From Natrialba chahannaoensis JCM 10990 (GTDB lineage Archaea > Halobacteriota > Halobacteria > Halobacteriales > Natrialbaceae): 53,907 nt of DNA. Position numbers and translations under genes: made by a program. The notes under the pieces are model-generated. The model saw only the letters and a list, made by a program, of their open reading frames with translations. It had not been told where the DNA came from and did no database searches. Location of the stretch: assembly GCF_000337135.1 (NCBI RefSeq), contig NZ_AOIN01000038.1, positions 1 through 53,907 of the forward strand, read 5' to 3'. Below, piece by piece: positions 23,551 through 31,509 of this stretch. Within the stretch, counting starts at the first letter, position 1, and each line of letters opens with the position of its first letter.

Positions 23551-26149
23551 TGCGATCCTCCGTGCCCGTTAGCGCTGATTCATCCGTTGACGTGGGTTTG
23601 TCCGCTGGCGATGGCTCGTCGGACTGTCTCGTATCGTCCTCGCTTGTCATGTGGTCCTCAGTCGTCGAGTCGGTCCGCCGCCCGGGGAGTAGATCCTCAT
23701 CGACTGCTGTGTCGTTGCGAGAGATCTCATTGTCCGAACCTGGGGTTTTGGCGTTCCTCGTGGACTGTTCGTCCGATTTCGACTCTTCTTCCGGTTCAGT
23801 TACCGACCCGACCGCGCGTTCGACCGACTCGAGTTGCGTCTCCGTGGGTGGGGACTCGCCGTACTCCGCGTCCCGGAACGCATTGACGACGGTTCGAACC
23901 GGTGGTTCTGGGAATCCCCTGTCGACCGCGTAGCGGCCGATCTCGCCCGGGGTTTTCGTCCGAATCCGAGGTGGACGAACCGCTCGGACGAACTCGTCCC
24001 AGAGTGTTCGTAGTGTGCGAACTGACTGGTCGGCGTCGGCCGTCGATTCGGCGGCTGCGGTGTCTGTCTGTGCCGAACCGGTCATCGATGCTGCCCGCTC
24101 GCGAGATGACTTGCCGAGCGATCGCAGTAATGCGAGAAGCGCCCTGACGAGCCGTGCAGGGTGTATCGCCGCCAGCGCGGCGAGCCCTCGCTCTGCTAGT
24201 TGGCCGCGGAGCGCGAGCAGCCAGCGCCCTGCTCGCCATGCTGCCGCCAGCGCGTCCCTGCCGCGCTCGACGAGCCAGGAACCTGCCTGCTCGAGGCCGC
24301 GTGCGAGTCGGACGACTGCTTCGACTCCCTTTCGGCCGATCAGTTGTGCCAGCGTGCCTGCGCGGCGGACTGCACGCCGGATAAGCGACGGGACCGATCG
24401 AACGATCTCTCTCGAGAGTCCGAATCGGCGAACGAGGTGCCAGCCGAGTGCGGTTACGAAGACGAGCACCCCGAGTACGACGAGCGCGGCGTTTCGATAG
24501 AGTCCGCTGACGGTCGTTACCGCCGTGGATTCGCCGACCTGCGCGCCGAGAGAAGCTTCGTTCGCGAGGGGGAGTGCAACCGAACTGGTTCCGTCCGCTC
24601 CAGTCTCGCCGACGGCGGTTCCATCGAGGAACACCGTCGCGTTGGCGACTGATTCTGGCGTCTCTCTCGTGCTGTCGTTCGTCTCGGAATCCTCGCTAGT
24701 CTCGTTCTCTACCGGCGGGCCGACGTAGGAGACATCGGCGGTTACGGTTCGGCCGGGCAGCGGAATCCGTTCGGCCACGTCCACCGCGAGGCCGTAGACC
24801 GCGAGCTCGCGCTCAGCGCGGATATCGTCGCGCTCGACGGCGATCGACATTTCTCCAGTCGTCTCGGGAATGGTGACCTGTGTGGCTCCGCTCGCGTCCG
24901 TGGTTCCGACTTCCTGGTCATCGATCAGCACTGTTCCGTCCGGGATGGGATTCTCTGCGACCGTTGCCGTCACCGTCGCGTTCGTTCCGGCGACTAGGGC
25001 GTCCTCGTGTTCCATTGGTGCTTCTCGGTCGATCGAGAGCTCGGTTTCGGCATCCATCTCGACGGTCCGTTCGGTGCCCGGATCGCGCTCGGCGGTTTCA
25101 TCTTCACCTTCGGTCTCGTCATCACTGTCGGCATCCGTCTCGTCGTGATCGGACACCGGGACCACTCTACTCCCGCCGTAGAAGTGAACCGGTGCACCGG
25201 CGGGGCCACCGACCGGGCCACGGATCGACGGTTCGGTCGTCGATTCGGCGGCTGTGTCGGCCGGATCGACCGCGACTGTCAGCGTATCCGTGAACGGGAC
25301 CGTTCCAGTAACCGTGCCATCGGCGTCTGTTTCGCCGATCAGTTCACCATTGAAGGCGACACCTGCGTTCTCTCGCGTCTCGTCGTTTTCGGTGACGGTT
25401 ACCTCGACGACGCTGCCAGGCGTCGGCGATTCGTTGAACGCGATGTCGTAGCCGCTGTCGGTCTCGGTGTGGTCGTCGTCGGTTTCATCCTGTTCGTGTT
25501 TGCCGTCCTCGTCCTGCTCGAGCTCGGTGTCGTCACCCGCCTCGATCTCGCTGTCTGCATCCGACTCTTCCGCAGTCGCGTCGTCACTTTCGGCCTCTGA
25601 CTCCCCACTTTCGTCGCTTTGTTCGCCGTCCGCATCGTAGTCACCGTCGACCTCCCCGTCGTCAGGATCGGCTCCGATGTCGGCTGCGTCGTCCTGCTCT
25701 TGCCCCTGTTCGGGCTCTTGCTCGCCTTCCCCTTCATCATCTGCGTTCGGGTCTGTGTCGATCTCCGAATCACCCTCTGCGTCTCCATCCGCATCTGTAT
25801 CCGTATCCGTATCCGTATCCGTATCTGGGTCCACCTCGTCGCTGCCTTCGTTGGCTTCACTGCCCCCATCCCCTCCAGCATCGTCGCCACCTGCTTCGCC
25901 TACATCCCCGAGTTCCGCCAATTCAGCGGGTAGAATATCGCCATCACCATCGCCAGGCGTACCTGCGACGCCACCGAGCGCGGGAACGGTGAGTGCGGCG
26001 AGCGTGAGCGCCAGCACGGCGAGAGAGACCAGGAGAAACTGCCCCCAGTCTGGCCGTTCGGCAGCCGTCGAGCCCGCCTCCCTCTCGACTGATGGTTCTG
26101 ACTCACGACTCGCTACCTCATCCGTCTCGCGTGCCGGTTCTGTCCCCAT
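23543..26149 (-). CDS. Large acidic surface protein with C-terminal DUF4129 domain
   Basis: 868 residues from the ATG giving MGTEPARETD; a longer frame starting at 26407 reads through the promoter and is rejected. One membrane segment (about 40-62, LLVSLAVLALTLAALTVPAL) leads into a very acidic, repetitive extracellular stretch (about 80-240) with Asp-Thr alternation. Ig-like or carboxypeptidase-regulatory-like repeats follow (VTVTENDETRENAGVAFNGEL, ATVTATVAENPIPDGTVLID, VADVSYVGPP type). A second membrane helix (AALVVLGVLVFVTALGWHLV) comes next, and finally a cytoplasmic DUF4129 module with RTKTPGEIGRYAVDRGFPEPPVR. First gene of the operon DUF4129-DUF7269-DUF58-DUF7519. The DUF4129 link suggests a TgpA/transglutaminase-associated envelope role. 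Confidence 0.88.
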   Translation of the reverse strand: MGTEPARETDEVASRESEPSVEREAGSTAAERPDWGQFLLVSLAVLALTLAALTVPALGGVAGTPGDGDGDILPAELAELGDVGEAGGDDAGGDGGSEANEGSDEVDPDTDTDTDTDTDADGDAEGDSEIDTDPNADDEGEGEQEPEQGQEQDDAADIGADPDDGEVDGDYDADGEQSDESGESEAESDDATAEESDADSEIEAGDDTELEQDEDGKHEQDETDDDHTETDSGYDIAFNESPTPGSVVEVTVTENDETRENAGVAFNGELIGETDADGTVTGTVPFTDTLTVAVDPADTAAESTTEPSIRGPVGGPAGAPVHFYGGSRVVPVSDHDETDADSDDETEGEDETAERDPGTERTVEMDAETELSIDREAPMEHEDALVAGTNATVTATVAENPIPDGTVLIDDQEVGTTDASGATQVTIPETTGEMSIAVERDDIRAERELAVYGLAVDVAERIPLPGRTVTADVSYVGPPVENETSEDSETNDSTRETPESVANATVFLDGTAVGETGADGTSSVALPLANEASLGAQVGESTAVTTVSGLYRNAALVVLGVLVFVTALGWHLVRRFGLSREIVRSVPSLIRRAVRRAGTLAQLIGRKGVEAVVRLARGLEQAGSWLVERGRDALAAAWRAGRWLLALRGQLAERGLAALAAIHPARLVRALLALLRSLGKSSRERAASMTGSAQTDTAAAESTADADQSVRTLRTLWDEFVRAVRPPRIRTKTPGEIGRYAVDRGFPEPPVRTVVNAFRDAEYGESPPTETQLESVERAVGSVTEPEEESKSDEQSTRNAKTPGSDNEISRNDTAVDEDLLPGRRTDSTTEDHMTSEDDTRQSDEPSPADKPTSTDESALTGTEDRNE
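25797..25826 (-). repeat. Hexanucleotide tandem repeat encoding Asp-Thr runs
   Basis: Four to five copies of CCGTAT/GTATCC on the plus strand, read on the minus strand as alternating Asp-Thr codons inside the acidic region of the DUF4129 protein. Copy number could vary by slippage. Confidence 0.7.
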
Positions 26150-26184
26150 TCGAACGTTCCGTTCGACGTGACATATTGAGTCGG

Positions 26185-26195
26185 CTATTATAAAC
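26185..26195 (-). promoter_or_regulatory. TATA-like box of the DUF4129-DUF58 operon
   Basis: GTTTATAATAG on the minus strand, about 36-46 nt before the ATG at 26149, in an AT-rich pocket. It supports the chosen start over the longer frame. Confidence 0.65.
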
Positions 26196-26242
26196 GTATG
26201 GACAGATGACATGCGTGCGGCCAAAATATTCATACACTGCTT

Positions 26243-26257
26243 TCCGCCTTCGGCGGA
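26243..26257 (-). terminator. Short hairpin downstream of the tubulin-like gene
   Basis: TCCGCC-GAA-GGCGGA on the minus strand, followed by an A/T-rich stretch with a TTTT run. It lies between the stop of the tubulin-like gene and the DUF4129 promoter and may end the upstream transcript. Confidence 0.45.
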
Positions 26258-26276
26258 GTGGCCGCAATCAATCCCG

Positions 26277-27461
26277 CTATCTCTCGCCGCTCGCTCTCGG
26301 TGCACCCGCCTCACGCAACGCTTCGATGCGCGCCACTGGCTCGATTCCCGCCACCACCGCCAGCGCAAACACCTCATCGCCCCCTGGCCGCGGCGCGTCC
26401 CCACCAAGCGTCTCCGTCGACTCCGTCACCGACTCGAGTCGCCGCCGTCCATCGGCGACCGCCGTCTGATTGAGCCACGCCGGCGGTCCACCAACGATCA
26501 ACAGCGCTCGGTCGACCGCCGTCCGGTCGCACTCGAGTGTCAGCTTTCCCTGAATCGCCTTCCCGACAGCCGTTTCGACGGCGCTGACGGCGGCGCTAGT
26601 CTCGACGTCGTCGCTCGAACTGAAGGGGCCAATTCCGAGGTCGAGTCCGAACAGCGGCCCTGAGTCGTCGGTGTCGACCTGCTGTGCGCCGTAGCCCAGC
26701 GAGACGAGCGCGGTTTCGTCGCCGAGGATGCGCGCCACGTCGTTCGCGTCGACGACACTCTCGGCGTTCGGCGCGCCGTCAGCGGTCTGGGCTGTCGAGC
26801 TGAAGAAGGCCCCCATATGCGTGGCTATCTCACGGTTGAGTCGGTCGCGGCCGTCGACCAGATCTTCGCCGGTGCGAAGCCACGGTTCAGTGTCGAAACA
26901 GAAAATCGCGTTCGCGAGCCCGTCGAGTCGCGAGAGCGTTCGCACGGCGTTCTGTGCAGCCATCGGCCGCGTCGCGCCGTCGGCGTCCGCACCGGTCGGG
27001 CGTGTATCGTCACTTGGAACCGACGGATCGCCGTCTGGCAGGCGCTCGCGGTCCGCCGGCAGCGTCGCGAGGACGTACACCGGCACGTCGTACAGCGTCT
27101 GGAGGTTCGCGACGAGCGCGGGTGCGGCTCCGCCACCGGTTGCACCTCCGAGGCCGACAGCGACGAGGAAGGCATCCGCAGCCGAGGGTGTGCCCTCGTC
27201 GAGTTGCCGGCTCAGTTCGTCGACGTGTTCCTCACCGATGGTCTCTCCGCGCTGGAGGTTCCCGTTGAGTCCGTTCTCGATCTCCGCCCCGTATCGATGC
27301 CGGTGCTCGTCCGGGATGGACTCGAGTGCTTCCAGACTGAGCGTGTCCGTATCGAACGCGAACGTATCGCAGAGAAACGGCTGAGCCGTCGACTCCGCAG
27401 TGTGGATCGCGTCCGCGATCCGACAGCCCGCGCCACCGATCCCGATCACCTCGAGTTGCAT
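26277..27461 (-). CDS. Divergent tubulin/FtsZ-superfamily GTPase (CetZ-like)
   Basis: 394 residues. It begins MQLEVIGIGGAGCRIADAI, the nucleotide-binding start shared by FtsZ and CetZ. The tubulin signature is present but altered: GLGGATGGG at 103-111 instead of GGGTGTG/GGGTGSG. Other family features follow: a PVYVLATLPADRER strand, a 'NAVRTLSRLDGLANAIFCFDTEPW' helix-strand unit similar to CetZ 'NAARS...DNLLVFDNDAW', and a VDANDV segment that keeps the DxxD of the T7 loop needed for GTP hydrolysis. It therefore may polymerise. It is more distant from CetZ1/CetZ2 than those are from each other, by eye. CetZ proteins control cell shape and motility; the role here is inference. It is followed by the DUF4129 envelope operon. 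Confidence 0.83.
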   Translation of the reverse strand: MQLEVIGIGGAGCRIADAIHTAESTAQPFLCDTFAFDTDTLSLEALESIPDEHRHRYGAEIENGLNGNLQRGETIGEEHVDELSRQLDEGTPSAADAFLVAVGLGGATGGGAAPALVANLQTLYDVPVYVLATLPADRERLPDGDPSVPSDDTRPTGADADGATRPMAAQNAVRTLSRLDGLANAIFCFDTEPWLRTGEDLVDGRDRLNREIATHMGAFFSSTAQTADGAPNAESVVDANDVARILGDETALVSLGYGAQQVDTDDSGPLFGLDLGIGPFSSSDDVETSAAVSAVETAVGKAIQGKLTLECDRTAVDRALLIVGGPPAWLNQTAVADGRRRLESVTESTETLGGDAPRPGGDEVFALAVVAGIEPVARIEALREAGAPRASGER

Positions 27462-27551
27462 GGCTGAACCTATCGTATGGCGGGACTTTCATGGTTCCGT
27501 TTGAGACAGCGCTGACGTGATGTGGTCAAGAAGTCTCTGTGGTGATGATTT

Positions 27552-28691
27552 TCAGGGCGTTAGTCGCTCGAGTGACCACCACTCAATGTCGGTAGTGGCG
27601 TCGCTGGCGTCGCTGTTGTCGGTGTCGTCGGTAAGACCAGTCACCATCTCTCTGTCCCCGTCAGACTCACCGACAAGCGCGAACACCATCGTCTTCCGAA
27701 CACCGTGGGCCAGCCGCACGTCGAGTGCGAGATCCCGCGGTTCGAAGACGTGGTCGTCGGGATGGACACGCACCAGCAACTCGGAGTGGCTCAACTCCGA
27801 GACGGACTCGACGTTCGCGTACGTCCGGAAGTCCGCCCCGAACTTGTAGCCCGTCTTGGGCACGATTTCGCGCTCGCGTAATTCGGTGTACACTCGTAGT
27901 CGCCGGTCGAACCGCTCTCCCTCGACTTCGCGACCGCGCTCGACTACTGTCTCGAACCCGAGGTCGATCACACCCCGCTCAGCGAGGTAGGCCGCCTCGA
28001 GCAGCGAACACTGCAGCGTCGGCCGCTCGTACTCGCGTCCCTCGAGTGGCTGGCCGTAGAACGCATCCTCGTAGAGGTCGATCGGCGGCTCCCAGAGAAC
28101 CACCCGGTCCTCGAGTAGCGCTGCCTCGACCCCGCTCGGGAGGTCGGTGTCCGTCTCGCCGCTCGGATCTCTCGCGTTCACGTCGAAGTACGTGATCTCG
28201 CTCTCCTCGTCGACGACGGCGAGGACACCGTTGGTGAGTTCGGTCGCCGGAATGTCCGTTCGTTCGCCGATGACGCGAAGCGCGTATTCGATTTCACCAT
28301 CACCGGGACCCTTGCCGCGGGGGAAGACGGCGAAGTCGATCCGCTCGTGTTCTGCGTCTAGTAGTGAGTCGTCGATCCACGGTTCTCGTGCGGGTGAGAG
28401 ATAGAAGCCGCGTTCACGGAGATCCGCGTAGACGAGGAATCGAACACCGAAGTCGGTGCCGGGCTCGCGGCTGACGAAGGCCTGAAAGTCGAGGTGGTCG
28501 CCGGTCGATTTTTCGACGACTGTGTCGAGGTCGCCGCGATAGAGCAGGTGTGCGGCTTCGACCGGTGCGAGCGCGATTTCGTTGCCCTCGAGTGGGTAGC
28601 CGTAGCCGCGCGAGTCGTGGTAGCGCTGGCGTGCGTCGTGGCCGACGCGAACGACGCCTGCGTCGTCGTCGAATCGCCCCTCCAGTGACAT
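27552..28691 (-). CDS. endA: tRNA-splicing endonuclease EndA
   Basis: Cuts the bulge-helix-bulge at the ends of archaeal tRNA and rRNA introns. 379 residues, the size of the tandem-repeat, homodimeric form. The N-terminal half is a degenerate copy (VRFLVYADLRERGFYLSP) and the C-terminal half is the catalytic copy (LRVYTELREREIVPKTGYKFGADFRTY). The catalytic triad is visible as the Tyr of DFRTY, the His of ELSHSELLV and the Lys of GVRKTMVFAL. In haloarchaea the same bulge-helix-bulge cuts release pre-16S and pre-23S rRNA, which fits the rRNA leader at the right end of the window, although that is only a shared pathway. Confidence 0.95.
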   Translation of the reverse strand: MSLEGRFDDDAGVVRVGHDARQRYHDSRGYGYPLEGNEIALAPVEAAHLLYRGDLDTVVEKSTGDHLDFQAFVSREPGTDFGVRFLVYADLRERGFYLSPAREPWIDDSLLDAEHERIDFAVFPRGKGPGDGEIEYALRVIGERTDIPATELTNGVLAVVDEESEITYFDVNARDPSGETDTDLPSGVEAALLEDRVVLWEPPIDLYEDAFYGQPLEGREYERPTLQCSLLEAAYLAERGVIDLGFETVVERGREVEGERFDRRLRVYTELREREIVPKTGYKFGADFRTYANVESVSELSHSELLVRVHPDDHVFEPRDLALDVRLAHGVRKTMVFALVGESDGDREMVTGLTDDTDNSDASDATTDIEWWSLERLTP

Positions 28692-28711
28692 ACTCGTGTT
28701 TTGCGAGCGGG

Positions 28712-28720
28712 CATTAAGTG
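28712..28720 (-). promoter_or_regulatory. TATA-like box for endA
   Basis: CACTTAATG on the minus strand, about 21-29 nt before the ATG; leaderless spacing. Confidence 0.5.
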
Positions 28721-28761
28721 CGTGTGGATGTGCTGGTGGTGTGAGTGGCGTTGCTGGTGTC

Positions 28762-28835
28762 GGTAGCGGCGGTCGGTTGATGATCTCGATGGTGCCGATA
28801 GCGGTAGCGGTGGCCGGTTGATAATCTCGATAGTG
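28762..28835. repeat. Imperfect tandem duplication, two 33-base units
   Basis: Unit 1 (28762-28794) and unit 2 (28803-28835) share GGTAGCGG..GG.CGGTTGAT and ATCTCGAT.GTG with four mismatches, offset by 41 bases. It lies between endA and the next gene and is not coding in any frame I support. Confidence 0.6.
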
Positions 28836-28865
28836 GTAACGGGCTAATACTACTGGTAGTAGCCG

Positions 28866-29642
28866 TCAATCGCCACTCGCCGCCTCCACCTGTCTACGCT
28901 GGTGGCGCTCACACGTCGCGTCGAGACACCGCGAGCCGCCCCGCGTTTCGAACGTCGGGAGACCACAGGCACACTCGCCGTCGACGACGCCGCCAGGCAT
29001 GGCGAACCCGGTGTCACAGTCGGGGTAGTGCTCACAGCCGGCGATAAGGCCGCCACGGCGGAGAATCCGGAGATCGCCGTCACAGTCTGACTCGGGGCAG
29101 TCCCACTCGCGGTCGAACGCCTCGCGGACGGCCTCATCGAGTGACTCGCAGTTCCGATCGAGACAGACATCGAACGCGAGGCCGCGCTCGACGCGCATCC
29201 GGGGGAGGCCACACTCACAGTGGGACTGATCGTCCTTGATCGTCGCATCGGCGGGCACGCCGTAGCGTGTTCCGCAGTCGACACAGCGGACGCCCTTCGA
29301 GCGCACGAGCGAGCCGGTGCAGTCGTCGTCCGGACAGGTGCCGACGGGCGTGCCAGCCGCGGAGGCTGGGTAGTGAGCGAAGCCGTCCTGGTCGTGGGCC
29401 GCGATCCGAAGCGTCTGGGTGTCTTTCTTCGCGACGAGCGTGAAGTCGTTTGTGCGGTCGCTGGAGACGCTGTCAGCGCGGGTGAGCCAGGCGACTGGCT
29501 GGTAGCCGTCGATGTCGTGGACGAGAACGGTGTTATCGGGCTTGACGATCGTCGTCACCCGGCCGCGGTACTCCGAGCGGTCGGTGCCTTCGGCGATGAT
29601 GGTGCAGTCGCCAGCGAGCACGCGAATCGCGTCGTCGATCAT
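28866..29642 (-). CDS. NucS N-terminal-like domain fused to zinc-finger repeats
   Basis: 258 residues. The first about 75 residues (EYRGRVTTIVKPDNTVLVHD, then GYQPVAWLTRAD) match the N-terminal DNA-binding beta-barrel of archaeal NucS/EndoMS, but the RecB-like nuclease domain is absent. In its place are several cysteine clusters: CPDDDC..CVDC, CECG..C..C, CPESDCDGDLRILRRGGLIAGCEHYPDC (topoisomerase C4-type zinc finger) and CACG..C..C. NucS acts on mismatched or branched DNA with PCNA. A nuclease-free version could be a DNA-binding accessory factor, which is inference. A TATA box at leaderless spacing supports the start. Confidence 0.8.
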   Translation of the reverse strand: MIDDAIRVLAGDCTIIAEGTDRSEYRGRVTTIVKPDNTVLVHDIDGYQPVAWLTRADSVSSDRTNDFTLVAKKDTQTLRIAAHDQDGFAHYPASAAGTPVGTCPDDDCTGSLVRSKGVRCVDCGTRYGVPADATIKDDQSHCECGLPRMRVERGLAFDVCLDRNCESLDEAVREAFDREWDCPESDCDGDLRILRRGGLIAGCEHYPDCDTGFAMPGGVVDGECACGLPTFETRGGSRCLDATCERHQRRQVEAASGD

Positions 29643-29661
29643 AGGGAGGGTGATGCGGAAT

Positions 29662-29672
29662 CGTATTTAAAG
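29662..29672 (-). promoter_or_regulatory. TATA-like box for the NucS-like/zinc-finger gene
   Basis: CTTTAAATACG on the minus strand, about 20-30 nt before the ATG at 29642. Confidence 0.6.
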
Positions 29673-29736
29673 TCGCGGACGGTCGGTGTCCGGCTATTGT
29701 CTTGTTGGCGGCCAACACTGTTTCTCGACCCACCAC

Positions 29737-29746
29737 ACCTTTACCG
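29737..29746 (+). promoter_or_regulatory. TATA-like box for the HD-domain gene
   Basis: ACCTTTACCG, about 23-32 nt before the ATG at 29769. It faces away from the divergent NucS-like promoter about 65 bases away. Confidence 0.5.
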
Positions 29747-29768
29747 CCGGTCTTCGATCCACTCGGAT

Positions 29769-30566
29769 ATGACCAGCGAGAAGAGTGCTGTCTCAGACGG
29801 GACACAACACCCCGACGAGGGCCACCAACAGCAAGCCGGGCCCCAGGAGATCCGCGACGCGTTCGACGCACTCGAGTCCGACCTGTCTCGACTCGAGGTT
29901 GCCGTTCGCGAGTTCGAGGGCGCACCTCGTGATGAACTCGAGAGCGATGGCGAGCAGGACACGCGAATACGTCCAACTCGAGACGAGTTCGAAACCGCCG
30001 CTGGTCGGCTTCAAGATCTGTTAGCCGAACTGAACGGCGGCCACGGCGCGATCAACAGCCATTCGGGTGGAACAATCACGCCGCTCGATCCCGAGCCGGC
30101 CGCGATCAACCTCGACGATATCGCGCACGCGCTTTCGAACCTCTGTCGCTTCACCGGTCATGGCAAGCGCGTCCACAGTGTCGCCCGCCACGCCGTCCAC
30201 GTCAGCCACGAGGTCGAAGCCCGTGGCGGGAGTCTGTCAGCCCAGCGCTGGGGACTGCTCCACGATGCCAGCGAGGCCTACCTCGCGGATGTTCCCGCTC
30301 CTGTCAAACAGACGCTACCGGGCTATATGCACGCCGAACTGCGGCTGCAGCGTGTTGTTCGTGACGCCTTCGGGATCGACCTCGCGATCGAGGACGAGCG
30401 CCTCGTCGACGCCGCAGACAGCGCTATTGGGCGTGCGGAACTGGCAGCGTATTTTCCTCAGTGTGAGTTTACCGCACCAGTACTCGAGTACCCACGAGCC
30501 GATCTCGACCAGGACACGGATGCGATGTCGCTGTTTCTATCACGGGCGGAGGCGCTCGGGCTGTAG
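29769..30566 (+). CDS. HD-domain hydrolase, YfbR/phage-type
   Basis: 265 residues from the ATG giving MTSEKSAVSD. The N-terminal 95 residues are acidic and helical (ALESDLSRLEVAVREFEG) and possibly a coiled coil. The HD domain starts at INLDDIAHALSNLCRF and has RHAVHVS with H141, the paired H165-D166 in GLLHDASEAYLADVPAPVK, and a later Asp in VDAADSAI. The closest known pattern is the YfbR-like nucleotidase group, also frequent in phages, which hydrolyses (deoxy)nucleoside monophosphates. The actual substrate is not deducible. The long upstream open frame (from 29220) runs opposite the NucS-like gene and is not used. Confidence 0.85.
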   Translation: MTSEKSAVSDGTQHPDEGHQQQAGPQEIRDAFDALESDLSRLEVAVREFEGAPRDELESDGEQDTRIRPTRDEFETAAGRLQDLLAELNGGHGAINSHSGGTITPLDPEPAAINLDDIAHALSNLCRFTGHGKRVHSVARHAVHVSHEVEARGGSLSAQRWGLLHDASEAYLADVPAPVKQTLPGYMHAELRLQRVVRDAFGIDLAIEDERLVDAADSAIGRAELAAYFPQCEFTAPVLEYPRADLDQDTDAMSLFLSRAEALGL

Positions 30567-30615
30567 CGCTCGGTGTGATCAGAGACGGAATCGCAAAAAA
30601 GCGGACAAAATCGGG

Positions 30616-31509
30616 TTACTTGAGCGCCGATTTGGCCATTCGCTCTGGGAAGCCAACGATGAGGCTGATGAGGCCGTCTGCTTCCTCGTCGTCGCGCAGG
30701 TACGATCGGAGGCGCTGACTGACCATCTCGACAATGATGATCAGTAGCAGGACGACCACGATCGCGGCCATCATGTTGTCGTAGTTGCGCAGGCCCTGCT
30801 GGACTTCGATGGTGTATCCGATCCCGCCACCGCCGAGCAGACCGAGCGTGACTGCGGTTCGGACGTTGACCTCGAAGATGTACAGTGTCCACGCGATGAA
30901 CGACGTTTTGACCTGGCTCAGCATGCCGAAGACGACAGTCTGTGACTTCGACGCACCAGTCGTCTGCATCGCCTCGATCTGTCCTGGTTTGACCTCTTCG
31001 AGTTCGTCGGTGAACAGGCGGCCGAGGTTTCCGATGGTACTGACTGCAACGGCGATGGTTGCCGTCACGGCCGACAGTCCTGCGAGCGGCAGCAGGATGA
31101 GGAACCAGACGAGGGCAGGAATTGCGCGGGAGACTGCCATGATCGTCCGGAAGAGGAAATTGAACGGGAACGGCATAACCCGTCCGCTACCGAGGACACC
31201 GAGCAAGAGCGCGAGCGGAATCCCCATCACGGTCCCTGCAAACCCGATTGCAAGCGTCACACCTGCCTGCCTTGGCAGGTTCTCCTCGACGATGAACCAC
31301 CACTCTGGGTTGTAGTTCATCACCCGATCGGCGAAGATCGGGAACTGGTTGATGAGATCACCAAGCGAGAACTGGATGAGCAGCAAGGAGCCGTAGAACA
31401 CACCGACGAATCCGACCGAGAGCAGCGCGTACAATAGCCACCGAACCCGACGGGAGAGTCGGATCTTTTCGAGTTGTTGTTCGACTGGGCTGGGGGTATC
31501 CGTACTCAT
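30616..31509 (-). CDS. phnE: Phosphonate/phosphite-type ABC transporter permease
   Basis: 297-residue membrane permease with about six helices and the binding-protein-dependent transport EAA loop ELEEVKPGQIEAMQTTGASKSQTVVFGMLSQV. PhnE features include LGGGGIGYTIEVQQGLRNYDNM near the C-terminus. The start overlaps the stop of phnC by four bases (ATGA), so the two are translationally coupled. It is the third gene of phnD-phnC-phnE. No C-P lyase genes or phosphite dehydrogenase are nearby, so the substrate may be phosphite, phosphonate or phosphate. Confidence 0.93.
   Translation of the reverse strand: MSTDTPSPVEQQLEKIRLSRRVRWLLYALLSVGFVGVFYGSLLLIQFSLGDLINQFPIFADRVMNYNPEWWFIVEENLPRQAGVTLAIGFAGTVMGIPLALLLGVLGSGRVMPFPFNFLFRTIMAVSRAIPALVWFLILLPLAGLSAVTATIAVAVSTIGNLGRLFTDELEEVKPGQIEAMQTTGASKSQTVVFGMLSQVKTSFIAWTLYIFEVNVRTAVTLGLLGGGGIGYTIEVQQGLRNYDNMMAAIVVVLLLIIIVEMVSQRLRSYLRDDEEADGLISLIVGFPERMAKSALK

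Noticed and set aside
26150-26407. N-terminal extension of the DUF4129 protein
   Set aside because: It would cover the TATA box and a hairpin and read Cys/Trp/Arg-rich sequence unlike the acidic protein that follows.
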